Source: Flavobacteriaceae bacterium
GTDB taxonomy: Bacteria > Bacteroidota > Bacteroidia > Flavobacteriales > Flavobacteriaceae
NCBI GenBank assembly: GCA_013042825.1
Contig: JABDPL010000250.1
Coordinates: forward strand, 1-37,335
Direction: 5' to 3'
Length of the DNA: 37,335 nt
Shown: positions 25,177 to 33,430 of the stretch, piece after piece
How the letters are laid out: each line of letters starts with the position of its first letter
How positions within the stretch are numbered: position 1 is the stretch's first letter
Position numbers and translations under genes: made by a program
Notes under the pieces: generated by a model
The model's input: the letters and a program-made list of their open reading frames with translations, nothing else
Database searches by the model: none
What the model was told of the DNA's origin: nothing

Positions 25177-25210
25177 AAAAGCTGCTCTATTTGCCCGGAG
25201 CAGCTTTTTT
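25177..25210. terminator. Bidirectional terminator at convergent gene ends
   Basis: An 11-bp stem (AAAAGCTGCTC at 25177-25187 with GAGCAGCTTTT at 25198-25208), a 10-base loop and six T on the plus strand. The right arm and loop lie inside the last codons and stop of the minus-strand acyltransferase gene. Confidence 0.85.
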
Positions 25211-25954
25211 ATTGTCACTTTGATCATTTTCAAGAGAATTTAAAATCAATTCCCGGGCCTCTGTTCTTATGCGCTGGGTATCTTCCATGGTGAGCTGGTG
25301 CGTTTCTATGAACGGATGAATTTTTACACGCAGCCTTCCTGGGCCACCACTGAAAAACGTATAGGAAAATCGTTTCCTATTATCGTAAAAAACGATGGGA
25401 ACTACAGCTATGTTGTGATTGATCGCCAGCCTGAATGCTCCATCCTTAAAATCATCCAGAACCACGGAATCCTCGGGCACTCGCCCCTCAGGAAATATAC
25501 AGATGCTCAAACCTGAGTTCAATCGCTTTTGCGCTTGTTTAAATACAGCCTGGCGGCTGGCTGCGTTGCTTCGATCAACCAGAATACAGGTCTTGCGGTA
25601 AAAGAATCCGAACAAGGGTATTTTTGCCAATTCTTTTTTGCCCACAAAAACAAACGGATTATTGGTTACGCTTACCAGCATTAACATGATATCGATCATA
25701 GACGTATGGTTGGCTATCAGCATATAGCTATGGCCTTTTTTAAGCTCCTGGTCTTTTTCAATTCTCCAGCTAAATCCCATACCAATCAGAATGAAATGCG
25801 CCCAGAATCTCGCCAGGCGTATGAAGAAAGGATACCAGTTCTCTCTGGATATGGTAACGATCAATACAGGAAATAAAACAATTATAGGTATTGCTACGAG
25901 CACATAGAACCACACACGATAAACGATCCAAAAGGGATACTTGATGAATTTCAT
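25187..25954 (-). CDS. 1-acyl-sn-glycerol-3-phosphate acyltransferase (PlsC family)
   Basis: About 255 residues from the ATG at 25954 (MKFIKYPFWIVYRVW). An in-frame TTG three codons earlier is possible but less likely. It transfers an acyl chain to lysophosphatidic acid, giving phosphatidic acid for membrane phospholipids. Motif I is NHTSMID (H83, D88 for the catalytic HX4D) and motif III is FPEGR (154-158). An N-terminal transmembrane helix (about 12-35) anchors it to the inner membrane. Flavobacteria often have several paralogues, so this may act on a lipid other than phosphatidate, such as ornithine lipid. It converges with the barrel gene and its 3' end overlaps a terminator hairpin. Confidence 0.9.
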   Translation of the reverse strand: MKFIKYPFWIVYRVWFYVLVAIPIIVLFPVLIVTISRENWYPFFIRLARFWAHFILIGMGFSWRIEKDQELKKGHSYMLIANHTSMIDIMLMLVSVTNNPFVFVGKKELAKIPLFGFFYRKTCILVDRSNAASRQAVFKQAQKRLNSGLSICIFPEGRVPEDSVVLDDFKDGAFRLAINHNIAVVPIVFYDNRKRFSYTFFSGGPGRLRVKIHPFIETHQLTMEDTQRIRTEARELILNSLENDQSDNKKAAPGK

Positions 25955-26000
25955 GTCAGTCAAACCTACGATAAAAATTTGATTTTATTCCGCAGGATAA

Positions 26001-26032
26001 ATTGAGCAGTTTTAGCAAAAAAATTACCTTTG
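26001..26032 (+). promoter_or_regulatory. Bacteroidota-type promoter of trpS
   Basis: ATTG at 26001-26004 and TACCTTTG at 26025-26032, 20 bases apart, match the -33 (TTTG, one mismatch) and -7 (TAnnTTTG, full match) elements of the primary Bacteroidota sigma factor. Transcription would start near 26038-26040, giving a leader of about 15 bases before the ATG at 26055. This is the best promoter in the window. Confidence 0.65.
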
Positions 26033-26054
26033 CCGCAGTTAAAGCTCAATCAAA

Positions 26055-27023
26055 ATGGCCAGAATATTAACAGGGATCCAAAGCACGGGGACGCCGCACC
26101 TAGGTAATTTATTAGGTGCTATCCTTCCTGCGATAACTATGAGTAATACCCCTGAGAATGACTCGTTCCTGTTTATTGCCGATATGCATTCATTGACGCA
26201 GATCAAAGATTCGGAACTGCTTCGCCACAACACTTATTCCACTGCTGCCACATGGCTGGCGTGTGGATTGAATGTAGAGAAGACCGTTTTTTACAGACAA
26301 AGTGATGTGCCTCAGGTTACTGAATTGGCCTGGTATCTCAGCTGCTTCTTCCCCTATCAGCGTCTTACCCTGGCTCATTCCTTTAAGGACAAGGCCGATC
26401 GCCTGGAAGATGTCAATGCCGGTCTATTCGGTTATCACATGTTGATGGCGGCTGATATTCTGCTATATGATGCCGACATCATTCCTGTGGGTAAAGATCA
26501 ATTGCAGCATATTGAAATGACGCGGGACGTAGCGGGCAGATTTCATGCCCAGATGGGGGAAACATTTGTCATGCCTGATGCCGACCTTAAAGAAGATACC
26601 ATGTATGTACCGGGCACGGATGGGGAAAAGATGAGCAAAAGCAAAAACAATATCATAAACATCTTCCTTCCCGATAAAAAACTCAGAAAGCAGATCATGG
26701 GAATCAAAACCGACAGCACACCCCTTGAGGACCCTAAAGACTGGAAGTCCTGCAACCTTTTCGGTATTTATAAATTGCTCGCTTCCGATGAGCAGATCGA
26801 ACAGATGAAGGGGAATTACGAACAGGGGGGATATGGCTACGGACATGCAAAACAAGAACTGTTCGAACTACTCTTGAATCGATTTTCACGCGAACGTGAG
26901 TTATACAACGATTATATGAATAATCTGGACAGCATAGATGCAATTCTTTCTGAAGGTGCTGAAAAGGCGAGTACTGTAGCAAATGATGTGCTGAATAGGG
27001 TCAGAGGTAAGCTCGGGTATTGA
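26055..27023 (+). CDS. trpS: Tryptophan--tRNA ligase
   Basis: A 322-residue class I aminoacyl-tRNA synthetase that charges tRNA-Trp. The HIGH-equivalent is TPHLGN (13-18) in GIQSTGTPHLGNLLGA, and the KMSKS loop is exact at K192-MSKS (GEKMSKSKNN). The block MLMAADILLYDADIIPVGKDQLQH is a hallmark of bacterial TrpRS. Length is normal for the short bacterial form. It has a clear promoter at 26001-26032. Its stop codon directly abuts that of the convergent dprA gene, and no terminator is visible. Confidence 0.97.
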   Translation: MARILTGIQSTGTPHLGNLLGAILPAITMSNTPENDSFLFIADMHSLTQIKDSELLRHNTYSTAATWLACGLNVEKTVFYRQSDVPQVTELAWYLSCFFPYQRLTLAHSFKDKADRLEDVNAGLFGYHMLMAADILLYDADIIPVGKDQLQHIEMTRDVAGRFHAQMGETFVMPDADLKEDTMYVPGTDGEKMSKSKNNIINIFLPDKKLRKQIMGIKTDSTPLEDPKDWKSCNLFGIYKLLASDEQIEQMKGNYEQGGYGYGHAKQELFELLLNRFSRERELYNDYMNNLDSIDAILSEGAEKASTVANDVLNRVRGKLGY

Positions 27024-28121
27024 TCAAAGCGACTCAAAGGCTTTTCCCGGCAAAGGGCGAATGATACCCTTGAGTTCCAGGCTTAACAAAACCGATGCCA
27101 CCTTAAATGTCGGGAGGTCTAATTCCAGGGCAATACTATCTAACTCTGTCTTGCCATGCTTTCCGAGAAAACCATAAATGCGTTGTTCTTCAGAGGTAAG
27201 TTCCGGAAATAACTTTATTTGTTGCTCTTTTTTACCCGGGGTCGGCCAGTCCAGAAGATAGGGAACATCTTCGGGCTGTGTTAGCATATGAGCCAAATGG
27301 TTTTTTATAAGGTTATTACATCCCGCACTAAAAATGTCTTCCGGACGTCCGGGTACGGCAAAAACCTCACGGTCGTAAGAATTTGCAATATCTGCCGTAA
27401 CCAGGCTTCCGCCCTTCTCTGCCGATTCGATAACTATGGTGACCTCGCTCAGGCCGGCAATGATCCTGTTGCGCTTCAGGAAATTTGTCCGTTCAAAATC
27501 ATCTATACTCCAAAAGTCTGTGTAAAATCCACCGTGTTCCATTATTCGCTCAACATAGATTTTATGCGGCCTTGGATAGATCTGATCGAATCCATGAGCC
27601 AAACATCCGATGGTCTGAAGATTGTTATTAACCGCCGCCTGTTGCGCTGTAATATCCGTGCCATAAGCAAATCCAGACACCACAATCGGGTTATAGGGCG
27701 CTAATGATGCGACCAGGTGCTCGCAAAAATCTCTTCCCCGTGATGTGATCTGACGTGTTCCAACAATACTGATCACCGGTTGATCACTCCATTTTATATG
27801 CCCCTTTTGAAAGAGAAGAATAGGCCCATCAACACAATGCTTTAATCTACAAGGATAATCATCACCGAGAAAGAAACAATAATCGATGCCATGGTCTTTG
27901 ATGAATCGCAATTCTTGTTCTGCCAGCCGGAAATTAGAGGAATCGAAAAGGTCTGCAATCAATTTCTGACCTATACCGTCGATCGTTCGAAGCATCTTTG
28001 CTTTAGATCGAAAGATCGCTTCGGCAGATCCACAAGTTTTGATCAGGCGTTTGGCCAGAATATCACCGATTTGCGTACTTCGTTGTAAGGCCATTACAGC
28101 CAGGAGTTCCGATTCTTTCAT
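27024..28121 (-). CDS. dprA: DNA-processing protein DprA
   Basis: About 365 residues from the ATG at 28121 (MKESELLAVMALQRS); the frame is open 31 codons further upstream, but that stretch is not like DprA and covers the promoter region. DprA loads RecA on incoming single-stranded DNA during natural transformation. An N-terminal helical/HhH-like region (about 1-70) is followed by the Rossmann-like DprA domain with VSIVGTR, VVSGFAYGTDITAQQAA and GRPEDIFSAGCNNLI. A C-terminal winged helix (about 300-360) follows, with LGKHGKTELDSIALELDL. All core motifs are intact. Its stop TGA and the trpS stop TGA form TGATCA at 27021-27026. It is transcribed divergently from the HU/SPOR gene across 114 bases. 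Confidence 0.95.
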   Translation of the reverse strand: MKESELLAVMALQRSTQIGDILAKRLIKTCGSAEAIFRSKAKMLRTIDGIGQKLIADLFDSSNFRLAEQELRFIKDHGIDYCFFLGDDYPCRLKHCVDGPILLFQKGHIKWSDQPVISIVGTRQITSRGRDFCEHLVASLAPYNPIVVSGFAYGTDITAQQAAVNNNLQTIGCLAHGFDQIYPRPHKIYVERIMEHGGFYTDFWSIDDFERTNFLKRNRIIAGLSEVTIVIESAEKGGSLVTADIANSYDREVFAVPGRPEDIFSAGCNNLIKNHLAHMLTQPEDVPYLLDWPTPGKKEQQIKLFPELTSEEQRIYGFLGKHGKTELDSIALELDLPTFKVASVLLSLELKGIIRPLPGKAFESL

Positions 28122-28223
28122 ATCACTTTTCAAAATATAAATATAGAATATTTTCTCTATATTAGAATCATTTTTCCTGTTAATAACTCTTAGCCAATGA
28201 TGTTCAGCGAACATAAAAATTTT

Positions 28224-28231
28224 TAACTTTG
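28224..28231 (+). promoter_or_regulatory. -7-like element (TAACTTTG) very close to the HU/SPOR start codon
   Basis: TAACTTTG matches TAnnTTTG but ends only four bases before the ATG at 28236, so transcription would begin at or just inside the start codon. No TTTG is seen 20 bases upstream. Either the transcript is leaderless or this is a chance match. Confidence 0.3.
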
Positions 28232-28235
28232 TTTT

Positions 28236-29174
28236 ATGCAGATTGACACCTATATAAGTGACTTGCTCTATCGTTATGAATGCGTTATTATTCCTGAGTT
28301 TGGGGCGTTTTTAACCCGGGCTGTTTCTGCGGAAATCGACCGATCATCAAACACCTTTTATCCGCCGACAAAAGTTGTTTCATTTAATGAGCAACTAAAA
28401 AATAATGACGGACTTCTGGCTAATTATATTGCGAGTGTTGAGAAGATCCCGTTTGAGCTTGCTTCACAGCGGCTTTCAAAACGTATAAAAGCCTTAAAGT
28501 CCTATTTAGCTCAGGGTGAAACACTTACATTTAAAAACATCGGTGAGATCAGCCTGAATTCACATGGCAACCTCTCGTTTGAACCCGATAAAAAAATAAA
28601 TTACCTGACCGCCTCCTTCGGTTTGCAATCCTTTACTTCACCCGATGTACTTCGAGAGATATACAACAAGGAAGTTGAAGCGATTGAGAGCAGTACGTCA
28701 ATACATATCAGTCCGGAAAAGCGCAAGGCGCGTCCGTTTCTCAGGTATGCTGCAATAGCCGTTATTGCAATCGGTTTAGCCAGCTGGTTCGGGTCTGATT
28801 ATTATCTCGATCGCATCGATGAACAAAACCAAATTGCTGAACAGGAGGCCCAGCAGCAGTTGGAAAACCGTATTCAAGAGGCCACATTTATAATCGATAA
28901 TCCTCTTCCGGCTGTTACCCTGGAAATCGAGAAGCAAACGGGTAACTATCATATTGTTGCCGGCGCTTTCAGATTTGAAGAAAACTGCGAGAAAAAACTG
29001 AATGAACTTAAGAGCCTTGGTTACCACGCACGGCGCATAGGCGCTAATAAATATGGCCTGCATCAGGTTGTATATTCCAGTTTTGAAACCCGGGCTGATG
29101 CTCAGCGAATGCTCTACAAAATCAGACGTGAGCACAACCGCGATGCCTGGCTATTAATCCAGGAACTGGATTGA
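28236..29174 (+). CDS. HU-CCDC81 and SPOR domain-containing membrane protein
   Basis: A 312-residue protein with three parts. Residues 1-135 match the tandem HU-fold CCDC81-type domains of Bacteroidota (MQIDTYISDLLYRYECVIIP, then GAFLTRAV and GEISLNSHGNLSFEP). One transmembrane helix spans about 170-187 (YAAIAVIAIGLASWFGSDYY). After a Gln/Glu-rich helix, residues 230-312 form a SPOR domain (GNYHIVAGAFRFEENCEKKL), which in known cases binds glycan strands stripped of peptides at division sites. The HU part should be cytoplasmic and the SPOR part periplasmic. The family is known by architecture; its function is not settled. It lies divergent to dprA and 48 bases ahead of the thioesterase. Confidence 0.88.
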   Translation: MQIDTYISDLLYRYECVIIPEFGAFLTRAVSAEIDRSSNTFYPPTKVVSFNEQLKNNDGLLANYIASVEKIPFELASQRLSKRIKALKSYLAQGETLTFKNIGEISLNSHGNLSFEPDKKINYLTASFGLQSFTSPDVLREIYNKEVEAIESSTSIHISPEKRKARPFLRYAAIAVIAIGLASWFGSDYYLDRIDEQNQIAEQEAQQQLENRIQEATFIIDNPLPAVTLEIEKQTGNYHIVAGAFRFEENCEKKLNELKSLGYHARRIGANKYGLHQVVYSSFETRADAQRMLYKIRREHNRDAWLLIQELD

Positions 29175-29222
29175 TTTCCACAGCATGTCTGCAGCTTATC
29201 CCAGGACCATAAATGCCCAACT

Positions 29223-29738
29223 ATGAACCCTAAACATCCGGAGGATTCCAAAACTATAATGACAGATCTGGTCCTGCCAAGTGAGACCAATCCCCTGAAT
29301 AATCTTTTCGGGGGTGAGTTACTGGCGCGTATGGACAGGGCGGCCAGTATTGCTGCAAGACGGCATTCCCGGCGAATTGTTGTCACGGCCTCGGTCAATC
29401 ATGTGGCCTTTAAGCATGCCGTTCCCCTTGGTAGTGTTGTTACTGTTGAAGCCAAGGTTTCACGTGCTTTCAAAACGTCTATGGAAGTATACCTGGATGT
29501 CTGGATAGATGACCGTGAAACCGGAAACCGTACCAAGGCCAATGAAGCCATTTATACCTTCGTAGCTGTTGATGATCGCGGACACCCGGTTGCTGTACCC
29601 GAACTTATACCGGAAACCGATCTTGAAAAATTGCGATATGATGGCGCATTAAGACGCAAGCAACTCAGCCTTGTGCTCGCAGGGAAAATGAAGCCGGCCG
29701 ATGCAACCGAATTAAAGGCGATTTTCGAGATCGAATAA
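29223..29738 (+). CDS. Acyl-CoA thioesterase (hotdog fold, YciA/BACH-like)
   Basis: A 171-residue cytoplasmic hotdog enzyme that hydrolyses acyl-CoA to free acid and CoA. The characteristic block NPLNNLFGGELLARMDRAAS (23-42) carries the central-helix catalytic Asp (D38), and TASVNHVAFKHAVPLG (56-71) follows. The sequence from VTVEAKVSRAFKTSMEVYLDV to YTFVAVDDRGHPVAVPEL is typical of the ACOT/YciA group. Length is normal for a one-domain form that works as a hexamer. Chain-length preference is not predictable. It follows the HU/SPOR gene by 48 bases, so the two may share a transcript. Confidence 0.9.
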   Translation: MNPKHPEDSKTIMTDLVLPSETNPLNNLFGGELLARMDRAASIAARRHSRRIVVTASVNHVAFKHAVPLGSVVTVEAKVSRAFKTSMEVYLDVWIDDRETGNRTKANEAIYTFVAVDDRGHPVAVPELIPETDLEKLRYDGALRRKQLSLVLAGKMKPADATELKAIFEIE

Positions 29739-29792
29739 TTCTTCCTTTAAACCTTTTTTGACCGTTCCAGTCTTATAGTAAAACCCAATACC

Positions 29793-30005
29793 ATGAGACT
29801 ACTTTTTTATATCCTCGGAATCGCATTTGTTTTATCAACAACTTCTTGTGCCACACGGGTAAGCGTACGCCCTAATCAGACCAAAGTGATCACGGTGGCC
29901 CCGAAAAATCACAAGGTGGTAATCATAAAAGGAAAACGTTACTACTACTGGAATGGAAAACATTACAAAAAAACCACACGAGGATTCGTGATGGTGCGGG
30001 TTTAA
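29793..30005 (+). CDS. Small lipoprotein, basic and tyrosine-rich
   Basis: A 70-residue protein with a signal peptide and lipobox STTSC (lipidated C19). The 52-residue mature part is basic and ends in two short beta-like segments, KVVIIKGKRYYYWNGKHYKK and GFVMVRV. I recognise the general type of tiny Bacteroidota lipoprotein with YYYWNGKHY-like motifs but no function. It lies 54 bases after the thioesterase and ends 5 bases from the convergent EnvC-like gene with no terminator between them. Coding is supported by the clear signal peptide despite its small size. Confidence 0.7.
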   Translation: MRLLFYILGIAFVLSTTSCATRVSVRPNQTKVITVAPKNHKVVIIKGKRYYYWNGKHYKKTTRGFVMVRV

Positions 30006-30010
30006 CCTGA

Positions 30011-31237
30011 TCACATTTTATATATCCAATGAGCCGGATTCTGGGTTTTCAGTTCCTTCAAGACCAGGAAACTCAGGATCGTTTCTCCGGAAGCCTTATT
30101 GGTTAAAACCTCACCGATGACCTCCTTGGTGCTCACCTTATCTCCTTTTTTTACATAGATCTTAGAGAGATTTTTATAAACCGTGAAGTAATTTCCATGC
30201 TTGATCATGACCGTTAGATTACCATTTCTGGGAACAATAACTGCATTGACCTCACCTTCAAATACCGCCCGTACCTTCTCTCCTCTTTTTGTAGCAATTC
30301 TAACACCGTTGCTGTTTATTTTCACCGACCTATCAATAGGAGACGGATGTGTCCCATAACCCATTTTAACGATTCCTTCCTGAACAGGCCAGGGTAATTT
30401 ACCTTTATTAGACGTGAAATTCGCCGCAAGAACTTTGTCTTCAGGAGTCAATGCAAAGGTGTTGGAGGAGGCAGATCTGCCAGCTTTACGGTTTGAACTG
30501 GCCATGGCCTCTCGTATGATCTTTTCTATTTCCCGGTCTAAACGCTCGGCTTCCCGCTGTTTTTTTCTTATTTGAGAGTTATAATTGGTCAGATTTCTTT
30601 TGATGGATGCAATTAGAACCTGTTGCTCAGTCAATTCCTTTTCCAAATCATCTTTGGCTTTCCGGTTATCCCCTATCAGCTTTTGCTTATCCTCCTTCTG
30701 TACCAATAACAAGCCGTTCAACTCCTGGAGTTTTTCCGTTTGAAGCTGGATCTCATCCTTTTGTTTTTTCTGATACTTGGCATATTGCCTGATATACTGA
30801 AGCCTTTTAAACGCTTGTTGAAATCCGGTTGAAGACAACAGGAACATCACCTTACTTTGATCTGACCGGCTTTTGTATGAGCGCACGATCATTTTTGCGT
30901 ATTCCTCTTTAAGTACTTTTAACCGGTCCCTGTATTGGGTTATGGCGTTTTGATTTTCATTGATCTCACGGGTTAAAAGATTTGCCTGTTGATTGGTTAC
31001 ATTGATGAGGTTTTGTCGCACAGACATCTTATAACTGAGGTCTTCTACCGATGTCAGGACTGATTTTTGCTCCTTTTTACCCTTAAATAAGAGCTTATTT
31101 ATCTGATTGATCTCCTGGCGGAGTTCCTGCCGGCGTTCTTCCAGTTCCTGTTGTTTTTTGTTCTGGGACTGAGCGCCCATCAGTCCGATAAGGAAAACGA
31201 TAAAAACGGATATAAGCTGCCTGCTGATGATTGTCAT
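30011..31237 (-). CDS. EnvC-like murein hydrolase activator (coiled coil plus degenerate M23/LytM)
   Basis: A 408-residue exported protein with a signal peptide (about 1-24), a long coiled coil (about 25-250, e.g. QELEERRQELRQEINQINKL) and a C-terminal M23/LytM domain (about 285-408). The M23 zinc ligands are mostly missing: where active enzymes have HxGxD this protein has SNGVRI, and the terminal LHFE-type motif is LSFLVLKE. Only the IKHGNYFTVYKNL strand keeps its histidine. This matches EnvC/NlpD-type proteins, which activate amidases instead of cutting peptidoglycan. In proteobacteria EnvC works with FtsEX at the septum; a like role here is inferred. Its ATG overlaps the stop of the DUF4292 gene by four bases (ATGA on the minus strand). 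Confidence 0.87.
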   Translation of the reverse strand: MTIISRQLISVFIVFLIGLMGAQSQNKKQQELEERRQELRQEINQINKLLFKGKKEQKSVLTSVEDLSYKMSVRQNLINVTNQQANLLTREINENQNAITQYRDRLKVLKEEYAKMIVRSYKSRSDQSKVMFLLSSTGFQQAFKRLQYIRQYAKYQKKQKDEIQLQTEKLQELNGLLLVQKEDKQKLIGDNRKAKDDLEKELTEQQVLIASIKRNLTNYNSQIRKKQREAERLDREIEKIIREAMASSNRKAGRSASSNTFALTPEDKVLAANFTSNKGKLPWPVQEGIVKMGYGTHPSPIDRSVKINSNGVRIATKRGEKVRAVFEGEVNAVIVPRNGNLTVMIKHGNYFTVYKNLSKIYVKKGDKVSTKEVIGEVLTNKASGETILSFLVLKELKTQNPAHWIYKM

Positions 31238-32007
31238 CTGATTTCAATTTCTTCAAAGCCCGTAGGTATTCGGAAAGGAAAGCGCAATTCATTATTTAAC
31301 GACACCGATCGGAATTCCATTTTCAGTATGGTTTCTTCGTCATCCTCCAAAGCAATTACCCGGATGTTCTCCGGAAGTATCTGCCTTTTGACCTCCTGGT
31401 AATTGGCATAGTCTATCTGGAGCATCCGCTGTTCAAGGGGTTGAGCCAATTGCTGCGAATCCATTTTAAAATGCGACGGGTTTAAGAGAAAGAAAATTTC
31501 ATATAGCGCATTTTGATCTCTTGGATAAAGCACATAGGACGCTTCATGGATATCATTGTTGTAGGGTTGGGCTTCCAGGTTGAACAAGGCCTCCCCCAGT
31601 AAAAGGTTCTGAATATTTTCGAAGTTCAGCTCAGTCCCAAGGAAATCACTGATGAGCATGAAATCGCCATCAAAATAGGTGTTATCGAGTTTATTGTAAT
31701 AACTGACCTTTTCAGGAGTGATCTTAGCCCGGACAATACCCAAGGCTGCGCTCATCCAGATCACCTTATTCTTTTCCATCCTTAAATTGACCGAATGGGT
31801 TTGCGATTTATCGCCTTGCACATACTCGACTCTTAGTTTCGACTGAAGTGTTTTGAAATCGACCTGTTTCTTCTGATGTTTCCGTATTAACTCAGAAGAC
31901 GACATCCGATCGCTTAGGTTACCTTCCCCTGCAACCCGCTTACCGCTCTTACAGCCTGCAACCACTAAGGCCAAGGCCAGAAATACAATTTTTAAAAATC
32001 TAGTCAT
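31234..32007 (-). CDS. DUF4292 family lipoprotein
   Basis: A 257-residue lipoprotein (lipobox VVAGC, C19). The mature protein begins with basic and serine-rich residues and continues with a series of beta strands (KTLQSKLRVEYVQG, SVNLRMEKNKVIWMSA, AKITPEKVSYYNK). Length and these blocks match DUF4292, a Bacteroidota family. The strand order looks like a LolA/LolB-type half-barrel, so a role in moving lipids or lipoproteins is conceivable, but this is only my inference. It overlaps the TPR gene by 8 bases and the EnvC-like gene by 4, so the three form a tight operon for envelope functions. Confidence 0.82.
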   Translation of the reverse strand: MTRFLKIVFLALALVVAGCKSGKRVAGEGNLSDRMSSSELIRKHQKKQVDFKTLQSKLRVEYVQGDKSQTHSVNLRMEKNKVIWMSAALGIVRAKITPEKVSYYNKLDNTYFDGDFMLISDFLGTELNFENIQNLLLGEALFNLEAQPYNNDIHEASYVLYPRDQNALYEIFFLLNPSHFKMDSQQLAQPLEQRMLQIDYANYQEVKRQILPENIRVIALEDDEETILKMEFRSVSLNNELRFPFRIPTGFEEIEIR

Positions 32008-33361
32008 TGTTGTTCAAAACTTCCTGCGCCATCTTTTCAAACGCCTGAGATCGTTCAATATTATTATCCAATTTGTATGCCAGACTTAATTGCTTATAAA
32101 AATCGGATGTCATAACCGGATCGTCAATTATGTAATCTACACCTATTTCTAATACGGAAATGGCTTCTTTGGGTCTCTTAAGGAAATTCAGGGCGACCCC
32201 GTTTATCAGGTATAATACCGGCTGTGAGGGATAGCTGTCGAGCGACTCCTTGCTTTTTGCTGCTGCTTCCTCAAAGGCGCTTACATCCAGTAGCAACAAC
32301 AGCATATTTTTTAGCAGATCGAAATTACCGGGATCTTTGCCCAAGGCCTTCTTAAAAAACTCTAATGCTCTATCCTTGTTATCGTTTTGAAGATAATACT
32401 GAGCCATTTCAGCATCCGATTTTCCGGATTTATCATCAACAACCGCAGTAGTGACCTCTAATAATTCCGCCTCATACTTCGGATTGGCCTGCACGAATTT
32501 TACAAAATCATTCAATACCCTGGCTTTGGCTTCTGGCTTGATAGCAGGGCTTTTAAGAACGATCTTCATCGATTCGATGGCCTCGGCTTCTTTCCCATCA
32601 TCTAAATAGAACTTATAAAGCGCCAGATGCACCAGTTGGGAATCCGGTTGGCGATCACGCAGTTTTTCAGCTGTTTCAAGAGCCTTTGTCTCATTCCCTG
32701 CTGCACTGTATCGATAGATCAGATTGAGGTAGTTATACTCATTATCAGGGTTGTCAATGATACGTTTCTCCAGGTAATCGATTCTTTCCTGATCGGAACC
32801 CGTGGCATTGTAGATCTCATGGCGCAGTTCCTCTCTTGATTTCGTAACGCCATAGCTATCATCTAACTCGTCTAATAATTCCAGAGCTTTTTTAAATTGT
32901 CCGCCGCGATAATAGAGATTGGCCAGATCTTCCTTATAATCGGGATGATATTCTACCAACTGCTGCACGGTTTCAATTGCCCTGTCAAAATCCTTCATTT
33001 CAACATAAACCCCATACAATTCGTCCAGATACCATTCATTATCAGGATCGAGGGCCAGGGCTTTTTTTAATGCACCTTCAGCCGCTCCGTAATTCTTGAG
33101 TTGCACATAATTCTTTCCCATTTCAAAATGAACAACAGCTTCAGAATCGTCAAGGTTCAAGCATTTCTGAAGGGCAATGATCGCGCGATCGTAATTTTCG
33201 ATCCCTTTTTGCTTGAGTGCCTCAAAGAAAAACTCCTGGAATTTGTCCTCGATATTACCCAGATCATCATCCGGGGTCTGGTTAAAGTCGACCTGTCCCA
33301 AGGCTCCATGATATGAGCCTAGGAAAACCAAGAACAATATTGCTTTTTTATACCTGTTCAT
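32000..33361 (-). CDS. Tetratricopeptide repeat protein, exported
   Basis: A 453-residue protein with a signal peptide (about 1-22, ending GALGQ) and a chain of TPR helical hairpins across nearly the whole mature region, about ten by eye. Clear units are EAVVHFEMGKNYVQLKNYGA, DDLANLYYRGGQFKKALELL-like and MAQYYLQNDNKDRALEFFKK. The consensus positions (W/L-G-Y-A-F-A-P) are well kept in the first and later units. TPR proteins act as scaffolds. The first gene of the TPR-DUF4292-EnvC unit, it overlaps DUF4292 by 8 bases, suggesting it holds together an envelope complex. A 69-base gap separates it from dut. Confidence 0.85.
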   Translation of the reverse strand: MNRYKKAILFLVFLGSYHGALGQVDFNQTPDDDLGNIEDKFQEFFFEALKQKGIENYDRAIIALQKCLNLDDSEAVVHFEMGKNYVQLKNYGAAEGALKKALALDPDNEWYLDELYGVYVEMKDFDRAIETVQQLVEYHPDYKEDLANLYYRGGQFKKALELLDELDDSYGVTKSREELRHEIYNATGSDQERIDYLEKRIIDNPDNEYNYLNLIYRYSAAGNETKALETAEKLRDRQPDSQLVHLALYKFYLDDGKEAEAIESMKIVLKSPAIKPEAKARVLNDFVKFVQANPKYEAELLEVTTAVVDDKSGKSDAEMAQYYLQNDNKDRALEFFKKALGKDPGNFDLLKNMLLLLLDVSAFEEAAAKSKESLDSYPSQPVLYLINGVALNFLKRPKEAISVLEIGVDYIIDDPVMTSDFYKQLSLAYKLDNNIERSQAFEKMAQEVLNNND

Positions 33362-33430
33362 TGAAGTTGGGTTCGATCTAAATTAGCAAAATAGTGGACG
33401 TGCCGTACTATATTAAGCTATTTTTAACGC

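Noticed and set aside
28122..28214. Upstream extension of dprA by 31 codons
   Set aside because: The extra residues do not resemble DprA N-termini, and they would cover most of the divergent promoter region. The ATG at 28121 gives the usual length.
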